From contig NZ_JAFBBW010000001.1 of NCBI RefSeq assembly GCF_016907355.1, positions 434,001 through 498,000 of the forward strand: 64,000 nt of DNA, given 5' to 3'. This DNA is from Agromyces aurantiacus (GTDB lineage Bacteria > Actinomycetota > Actinomycetes > Actinomycetales > Microbacteriaceae). Under the pieces are notes generated by a model that saw only the letters and a program-made list of their open reading frames with translations, was not told the origin of the DNA and made no database searches. The position numbers were made by a program, and so were the translations under genes. Every line of letters starts with the position of its first letter. The stretch's first letter is position 1. Positions 58,911-64,000 of this stretch are shown here, piece by piece.

Positions 58911-59120
58911 GGTCCTCGAGCGACCGAACCTCGCGCACCCGCGCCCCCGAACCCGCCCTGCACGTCCGCGTGCCGCGGAACATCCGCGCCGCGGCGGAAC
59001 GTCCGCGCGCCGCGGACCGGCGGACACGATGATCTCCCGATCCGCCGCGGGTGCGCCGGCGAGCCCGCTCGCCACATCGACCAGACCGCACGACGACCAG
59101 ACAAGGAAAGGAGGTGCGCG

Positions 59121-59231
59121 ATGTTCGCCACCATGCTCGTGCTCGGCCTCATCTCGGTGTGGGCCACCGCCGCCGCGGTGATCCAGTTCCGTCGCGACGG
59201 CTACCGCCGCACGCCGACCCTCGCCCGCTGA
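59121..59231 (+). CDS. 36-residue membrane peptide, copy B
   Basis: ATG 59121 after AAAGGAGGTG with spacing like copy A. Sequence MFATMLVLGLISVWATAAAV then FRRDGYRRTPTLAR, 36 residues. About two thirds identical to copy A, with conserved MFATMLV, R-D-G-(F/Y)-R-R-T-P-T. Base identity is highest from the Shine-Dalgarno through codon 7, showing a tandem duplication. One membrane-spanning helix, positive-inside tail. Function unknown; type I toxin, transporter subunit and membrane stress peptide are options. Confidence 0.7.
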   Translation: MFATMLVLGLISVWATAAAVIQFRRDGYRRTPTLAR

Positions 59232-59380
59232 GGCCGGACCGACCCGGACCTCCGCATCCCGCCCCGGCCGCCTCAGGTCCCCTCGCCGCCTCGGGCGACG
59301 AGGAATACGCACATCGCCCGATGAGCGCGCGGTGCCTTAGGGAGCATCGTCGGATCATCGCCCCGGACCAGGAGGACACC

Positions 59381-59581
59381 ATGCAGCACTCAGCCGGCTT
59401 CATCGCCCTGCGGATGCTCGACGCCGACGTGCAGCGCGCCGAGCACGAGCTGGCGGTCCGCCGTGCCGCCGCCGAGCGCGCCCGGCTCGAGGAGGAGCGC
59501 CTCGCGGCCGCCGGCTCGAGCACCACGCGTGTGGCGCGCCGCCGTCGCGGACTCGGCCACGCGCCCCAGTTCGCGCGGTGA
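59381..59581 (+). CDS. Small basic helical protein
   Basis: 66 residues, ATG 59381 with GGAGGA before it. Helical, with residues 10-40 rich in Glu/Arg/Ala (ERARLEEERLAA) and a basic tail (RVARRRRGLGHAPQF). No membrane segment. May bind nucleic acid or be a coiled-coil partner. Followed by a 14-bp-stem terminator, so it belongs to the unit of the two small peptides or has its own promoter. Family not recognised. Confidence 0.6.
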   Translation: MQHSAGFIALRMLDADVQRAEHELAVRRAAAERARLEEERLAAAGSSTTRVARRRRGLGHAPQFAR

Positions 59582-59599
59582 GCGCCGAACGCGTCGACG

Positions 59600-59631
59600 A
59601 CCGGCGCCGGACGGAATCGTCCGGCGCCGGT
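59600..59631 (+). terminator. 14-bp-stem hairpin before the LuxR-family gene
   Basis: ACCGGCGCCGGACG pairs perfectly with CGTCCGGCGCCGGT around a 4-base loop. It starts 19 bases after the stop of the 66-residue gene and 28 bases before the regulator start, so it can end the small-gene transcript. Confidence 0.75.
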
Positions 59632-59658
59632 GTCGTCCGTCCGTGGGACGATGTTCCG

Positions 59659-62619
59659 GTGACCAGCTCCTCGACGAGCCCCACCATGATCGGCCGCGAC
59701 ACCGAATCCGCCTGGCTCGACGGCCTGCTCGACGGCGTGCGCGCCGGCGCGCCCGCGACCGCGGTGATCGGCGGCGAGGCGGGCATCGGCAAGAGCCGGC
59801 TGGTCCGCGAGTTCGCCGCCGGTCTCGGCCCCGACGTCCGATTCGTGCTCGGCCAGTGCGTCGACCTCGGCGAGGTCGCGGCGCCGTACGCACCCGTCAA
59901 GGGGGCGCTGCGCGCGCTCGTCGCGCAGGTCGGCGCCGAGCGGGCGCTCGAGGCCGTCGGCCCCGGGCGGGCGGCGCTCGTCGCGCTGCTGCCCGAGCTC
60001 GCGGCATCCGAGGGCGGCGTCGCGGGCGAGATCGTGATCACCCCGGGCGGCGCCGGCAGCGGCCAGCTGCACGAGGCGATCGCCGTGCTGCTCGAGACCC
60101 TCTCCCGCGAGGAGCCGATCGTGCTCGTCATGGAGGACCTGCACTGGGTCGATGCGGCCACGCTCGCCCTCCTGCGCTTCCTGCTGCGATCGCTGGGGTC
60201 GAGCCGGGTGCTGCTGCTCCTCACGTACCGCACCGACGATGTCACCCGCGGGCACCCGCTGCGGGGCTTCCTCAGCGAGGCCGAGCGCGACCGCTGGGTC
60301 GAGCGCCGCGAGCTGTCGCGTCTCTCGCACGACCAGGTGCGCGATCTCGTCCGCTCGCTCATCGTCGACGAGTCGCCGAACGACCAGGTGCTCGACACCG
60401 TCTTCGTCCGCAGCGACGGGGTGCCGTTCTTCGTCGAGGAGCTCGTGGGCATCGACGGATGCCGCGACGAGGGCTTCGTGCCCGACACGCTGCGCGACCT
60501 GCTGCTCGCGCGGTACGAGCGCCTGCCCGAGCCCGCGCAAGAACTGCTGCGGCTGCTCTCCACGGGCGGGGTGCGCGTCTCGCACGCGCTGCTCTCCGCC
60601 GTGTACCGGGGCGACGAGGCGGCGCTCGACGCCGCCGCGCGCGAGAGCGTGCGCTTCGGCGTGATCGAGGTCGACGGCGACGACTACGCGTTCCGGCACG
60701 CGCTCGTGCGCGAGGCGATCCTCGCCGACCTGCTCCCCGGCGAGCGGGCCCGGTTCCATGCGCGGTACGCCGAGGCGTACGAGGCGCAGGCCGCGGCCGG
60801 CCGGCGTCGTCTCGCCGCCGAGATCTCCTACCACTGGCTCGGCGCGCACGATCCGATCCGCGCGTTCCCCGCGACCATCCAGGCCATGCGCGAGGCGCGC
60901 GCGGCGGTCGCGTACGCGTCGGCTGCGCAGCTCGGCGAACGTGCGCTCGAGCTGTGGGAGAGCGTGCCCGACGCCGAGCGCATCTCCGGGATGAGCAAGA
61001 TCGAGCTCATGTCGCGCACGGCCTCCCATCTCCGGCACGCCGGCGAGGGCGAACGCAGTCTCGCGATGGTCAAGGCCGCGCTCGCCGAATGCCCGCGCGA
61101 CGACGAGCAGTACCCTCGGCTGCTGCGTGACAAGGCCCTGTACCTCGCCGGTGTCGGCCGGGGCGGGTCGATCCCGATCCTCGAGGAGGCGCTCGAGGCG
61201 ATCGCCGCCGACGACGACGCCGACGACCTCCGCGTCACCGTGCTCACCGCCCTCGCCGGCCGGCTCATGATCGAGGCGCGCCTCGACGAGGCCGTCCGCA
61301 TCGCCGACGAGGCGTTCGAGCTCGCCCAGCGCATCGACTTCCCGCGGTACGCGTCGGTCGCCATGAACATCTCGGCGGTCAGCCGCGCGGCGCGCGGCGA
61401 GGTCGAGCGCGCGCTCGTCGACATCGAGCGCTCGCGCGAGCTGGCCCAGGGCGAGGGGTCCGCGCTGCTGCGCTACTGGGTCAACGCCTCCGACCTCCGC
61501 AACCTCGTCGGCGACTACCACGAGGCCGTGCGCCTCGCCGAGGAGGGCCTCGAGCGCGCCCGGAAGCAGGGCGTCGAACGCAGCTCGGGAGTCATCCTCG
61601 CGTCGAACGCGGTCGACCCCCTCCTCGCGCTCGGCCAGTGGGAGCGGGCCGATGCGCTCATCGAGCGCGGGCTCGCCCTCGACCCCCCGGCGCCCTTCCG
61701 CGTCTACCTGCAGCGCGCGAAGCTGTGGGCCCTCGTCTGGCGCGGCGACGCCGAGCGCGCGGCCGAGCTGCTCCGGGGGTATCGCTCGACCATGACGCCG
61801 ATCATGGCCGTCGAGATGCAGACCCGGCTCGGCGTGAGTCGGGTCGCGGTCGAGATCGCCCTCGCGACGGGCGACGTCGCTCAGGCCTGGCGCGACGGGC
61901 GCGCGGTCCTCCATGAAGAGCGGCTCCCGCTCGCCGGGTACGCCGAGCCGCTGCTGTGGGCGCTCTCGCGGGTCATCGCCGCGGTGCGGGCCGATCCGGC
62001 ACGGGTGTCCGAGGCCGAAGCAGCCGAGATCATCGCGGCCGAGCCCGAACTGCGCGATGTGCTCGATCGGCTCGCGTTCTGGCCCACGCACCTGCTCTGG
62101 GCGGCGTTCGTCGAGGCCGAGTTGCAGGGCACGGATGCCGCGTGGCGCGCGGCCGTCGACGCGGCCTCCGCCGACACGGCGCCCGGGTTCCTGCTCCCGT
62201 ACGCGCAGCTGCGACTGGGCGAGGCGCTCCTCGCCGACGGCGATCGCGCGGGCGCGCGCGACGCGCTGCAGTCCGCCTTCGCCGGGGCGGTCGCCGGCGG
62301 GGTGACCGCGGTGCAGACCCGCGCCGCGCGCGTGGCGATGCAGGCCGGCATCGGGCTCGAGGGCGCCACGTCGGGCGACGTCTCGCGCGGCACCGCGGGC
62401 GTCGCGGGCGCCGACGACCCCGCCGACGCGGTCTCCGAGCTCACGGCGCGCGAGCGCCAGGTGCTCGAGCTCATCGCGGAGGGCCTCAGCAACCGCCAGA
62501 TCGGCGAGCGGCTCTACATCAGCGGCAAGACCGCGAGCGTGCACGTCTCCGCGATCCTCCGCAAGCTCGGCGCGTCGAGCCGCACTGAGGCGGTGTTCCT
62601 GGCCCGCGTCGCCCGCTGA
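59659..62619 (+). CDS. LAL-type LuxR-family transcriptional regulator
   Basis: 986 residues, GTG start just after the terminator. AAA/STAND-type P-loop NTPase at the N-terminus: Walker A GGEAGIGKS at 38-46, Walker B VLVMEDLHWVD with Asp160; a long helical TPR-like middle (about 400-880); C-terminal LuxR HTH (about 925-986: LTARERQVLELIAEGLSNRQ then ISGKTASVHVSAIL). Large ATP-binding LuxR regulators (MalT type) activate transcription when bound by a ligand, often a sugar. Target unknown; no linked operon is obvious except the small genes upstream. ATG 59686 is an alternative start. Confidence 0.9.
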   Translation: MTSSSTSPTMIGRDTESAWLDGLLDGVRAGAPATAVIGGEAGIGKSRLVREFAAGLGPDVRFVLGQCVDLGEVAAPYAPVKGALRALVAQVGAERALEAVGPGRAALVALLPELAASEGGVAGEIVITPGGAGSGQLHEAIAVLLETLSREEPIVLVMEDLHWVDAATLALLRFLLRSLGSSRVLLLLTYRTDDVTRGHPLRGFLSEAERDRWVERRELSRLSHDQVRDLVRSLIVDESPNDQVLDTVFVRSDGVPFFVEELVGIDGCRDEGFVPDTLRDLLLARYERLPEPAQELLRLLSTGGVRVSHALLSAVYRGDEAALDAAARESVRFGVIEVDGDDYAFRHALVREAILADLLPGERARFHARYAEAYEAQAAAGRRRLAAEISYHWLGAHDPIRAFPATIQAMREARAAVAYASAAQLGERALELWESVPDAERISGMSKIELMSRTASHLRHAGEGERSLAMVKAALAECPRDDEQYPRLLRDKALYLAGVGRGGSIPILEEALEAIAADDDADDLRVTVLTALAGRLMIEARLDEAVRIADEAFELAQRIDFPRYASVAMNISAVSRAARGEVERALVDIERSRELAQGEGSALLRYWVNASDLRNLVGDYHEAVRLAEEGLERARKQGVERSSGVILASNAVDPLLALGQWERADALIERGLALDPPAPFRVYLQRAKLWALVWRGDAERAAELLRGYRSTMTPIMAVEMQTRLGVSRVAVEIALATGDVAQAWRDGRAVLHEERLPLAGYAEPLLWALSRVIAAVRADPARVSEAEAAEIIAAEPELRDVLDRLAFWPTHLLWAAFVEAELQGTDAAWRAAVDAASADTAPGFLLPYAQLRLGEALLADGDRAGARDALQSAFAGAVAGGVTAVQTRAARVAMQAGIGLEGATSGDVSRGTAGVAGADDPADAVSELTARERQVLELIAEGLSNRQIGERLYISGKTASVHVSAILRKLGASSRTEAVFLARVAR

Positions 62620-62933
62620 ACGCGCCGTCGGGCCGGCGGCCGCCTCCGGACGCGCAACGCGGCGTGCCCCTGCGCGAAGGCCTCGATGGCCGCCCAGGCC
62701 CAGGCCACTTCGTCGAGCGATGAGCATCGATCGCACCTGACTTCTGGGTCCTGTTGAGTCATCGGTGTGCACGCACGCAACCCCGCCAACGTGGAGCGGC
62801 TTCTCGAAGCGATCGAGCGGGCTCCGAGGTCCTCGGCATCGTCACGCTGACCGATGTCGTTCGGCGGGTCCTCGCGGTGGAAGGCGACCTGCCCGAGAAC
62901 CGCTGACCGGTTCCGTCCGGGCGTCGAGTCCGA
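62620..62933. other. Spacer of 314 bp between convergent genes with a gene remnant
   Basis: Lies between the regulator stop and the surface-protein stop. Apart from the remnant at 62767-62906 I see no gene or strong hairpin. The part 62640-62760 has no coding character. Confidence 0.5.
62767..62906 (+). pseudogene. Frameshifted remnant resembling a CBS-domain protein
   Basis: Frame from GTG 62767 reads VHARNPANVERLLEAIERAP; a different frame then reads EVLGIVTLTDVVRRVLAVEG and ends at TGA 62904-62906. GIVTLTDVVRRVL looks like the C-terminal end of a CBS domain (GIVT-x-x-D). The two parts join only with a frameshift near 62821-62826, so this is probably a decayed gene. Short, so identification is weak. 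Confidence 0.35.
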
Positions 62934-64000
62934 TCACCGTACGTCGACGACGTCGCAGCCGAGGAACGCGACGGTGCCGCCCGAGCCGTCCGCGAACCGG
63001 CCGAACACGCAGGCCTCGGCGTCGGTCGGCAGCAGCGAATCGCGCCTCGGCGCGAAGTGGAGCATCGCGTCAAGATCGCCGTCGCCCTTCTTCGGCTCCA
63101 CGACATCCGTCGGGTGGAGCCGACCGTGCGACTCGCCCACGCCGATTCCCGACAGGAGCGCGGTCTCGGAGCCGAACTGCACCGTCGATACGACGATCTT
63201 CGTCGCATCGAACGCGTACGGCAGTCCGTACTCTCCCGCACCCGTCGTGAGCACGCCGACCGGCAGGTCGCCACCGTTGAGCCTCACGGGGTTCCGGGTC
63301 GACCCCGGCTGCACGTCGATCTTCACCGGGATGGCGCAGTCGACCGAGAAGGTCTCCTCGAGCGCGTCGTTCGCGGCCTCGGCGTCGACGACGGTCGCGA
63401 GTTCCGGCGCGATCTCGGTGCGGAACGTCACGTCGTGCGTTCCGGGCTCGGTGCACTCGATCTCGTAGTCCGCATCCAGGTCGCGCGGCGACCCCACGGC
63501 GAGCCCGGCGACATCCGTCACCGTCGGGTCCGAGGGCACCACGCTGAGTCCCGGATCCGCGGTCACCGACCGGGTCGCCTCGGCGTCCACCGGCCCATCC
63601 GGACCGAGGTTCTCGACCGTGCTCGAGACCGACACGGCTGCGGTGTCGCCGACGACCGTGAAAAGCGGCCCGGATGCCGAGACCGCGGTCACTGCGAGGT
63701 CGGCTTCGAGGCAGTCCGGGTCGTCGGGATTCGCGACGCAGAAGTCGCGGATGGGCCCGGTCAGGTCGACGTCGAGGACCTCCTCGTCGAGTGCCACGTC
63801 CACGACTCGCATGCCGGCGAGCTCCGGGCTGAACGGCACGATGAAACTGCCCGATCCGCTTTCCTGAACCTCGAGCCGCTCGGTGTCGCCGAAGGTGAAC
63901 ACCCACAGCGGACTCCACGCGTTCAGGGTGTCGATGACGCCGCCGTCGCCGTCCTCGAGGACGAGATGCATGATCGGGGGATCGCCGACGTGGGAATGCG
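62934..64000 (-). CDS. C-terminal part of a large cell-surface protein (partial)
   Basis: The frame has no stop up to the right edge, so the start is outside the window and an internal ATG at 63971 is not the start. About 355 residues visible. Beta-rich, with Ig/CARDB-like repeats (VTAVSASGPLFTVVGDTAAV, then DLDADYEIECTEPGTHDVTF) and a C-terminal domain VKIDVQPGSTRNPVRLN ... DLDAMLHF ... TDAEACVFGRF, a pattern of extracellular proteins with the VKIDIKPGS-type domain. No sortase signal at the end. Likely secreted or wall-associated adhesin or structural protein. Confidence 0.7.
   Translation of the reverse strand, partial: HSHVGDPPIMHLVLEDGDGGVIDTLNAWSPLWVFTFGDTERLEVQESGSGSFIVPFSPELAGMRVVDVALDEEVLDVDLTGPIRDFCVANPDDPDCLEADLAVTAVSASGPLFTVVGDTAAVSVSSTVENLGPDGPVDAEATRSVTADPGLSVVPSDPTVTDVAGLAVGSPRDLDADYEIECTEPGTHDVTFRTEIAPELATVVDAEAANDALEETFSVDCAIPVKIDVQPGSTRNPVRLNGGDLPVGVLTTGAGEYGLPYAFDATKIVVSTVQFGSETALLSGIGVGESHGRLHPTDVVEPKKGDGDLDAMLHFAPRRDSLLPTDAEACVFGRFADGSGGTVAFLGCDVVDVR

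Noticed and set aside
1..64000. tRNA, rRNA, prophage, integrase or transposase genes
   Set aside because: I looked for cloverleaf-type arms, GGTTCGA-type T-loops, and integrase or DDE transposase motifs and saw none I could support.

Overview
The window is very GC-rich (about 70 percent or more by eye), has short intergenic spaces, many 4-base ATGA/GTGA gene overlaps and many GTG or leaderless starts. Together with the gene families seen (a DUF7882-like small protein, MocR regulators, CDGSH plus haem-oxygenase-like redox pairs, ATPase-less sugar ABC importers, LAL-type LuxR regulators), this suggests an actinobacterium, most likely Microbacteriaceae (Agromyces-like). The family assignment is inference; no rRNA or tRNA gene was seen.

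Layout. 1-5.2 kb: the tail of a GtrA-like gene; an LtrA-like membrane protein with an F420/NADP reductase-like gene, divergent from a TetR regulator with a 20-bp operator-like palindrome between them; then a tight operon of lipoprotein, NRAMP-like transporter and two PRC-barrel-type proteins. 5.1-9.4 kb: stand-alone LigD-type polymerase, two membrane proteins, then Hsp20 and a three-BON-domain protein. 9.3-12.3 kb (minus): an oxidative operon of haem-oxygenase-like diiron protein, CDGSH protein, CYP152 peroxygenase and a small protein. 12.4-13.6 kb: cystathionine gamma-synthase/lyase. 13.8-16 kb: an island of two toxin-antitoxin modules (VapBC, MazF type) with AT-rich or palindromic promoters, followed by about 800 bp without a gene but with a run of inverted repeats. 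16-20.2 kb: DNA glycosylase, GNAT, and a universal stress protein / beta-CASP nuclease / flavin-binding protein operon. A perfect 20-bp element links the stress-protein promoter to the Hsp20 promoter.

20.3-34.2 kb is a beta-mannan utilisation locus: PfkB kinase, LacI regulator, ABC importer (binding protein and two permeases, no ATPase), GH2 beta-mannosidase, GH113-like glycosidase, BadF-type sugar kinase, a 973-residue secreted GH26 mannanase and a CE7 esterase. The enzyme would be secreted, cleave mannan outside, the importer would take up oligosaccharides, and GH113/GH2/kinases would finish the job in the cytoplasm.

34.2-41.7 kb (minus) is the most striking region: three translationally coupled genes encoding an N-terminal-domain/trypsin/NTPase-like protein, a 1092-residue P-loop STAND-like NTPase and a trypsin-plus-NUC-endonuclease fusion, closed by a strong hairpin terminator. 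It looks like an NTP-controlled conflict (defence or self-killing) system.

41.9-58 kb is mixed metabolism and transport: a membrane-anchored molybdopterin oxidoreductase with an internal twin-arginine segment, FAD monooxygenase, EamA exporter, HIBADH-like dehydrogenase, several small unknowns, a P2-type cation ATPase, a BBE-type FAD oxidase, an S9 oligopeptidase, a LysM lipoprotein and a MocR regulator divergent from a flavin-binding protein. 58.8-59.6 kb holds two near-identical 36-residue membrane peptides with perfect Shine-Dalgarno sequences and a 66-residue protein. The window ends with a LuxR-family LAL regulator, a frameshifted remnant, and the C-terminal part of a large surface protein that runs off the right edge.
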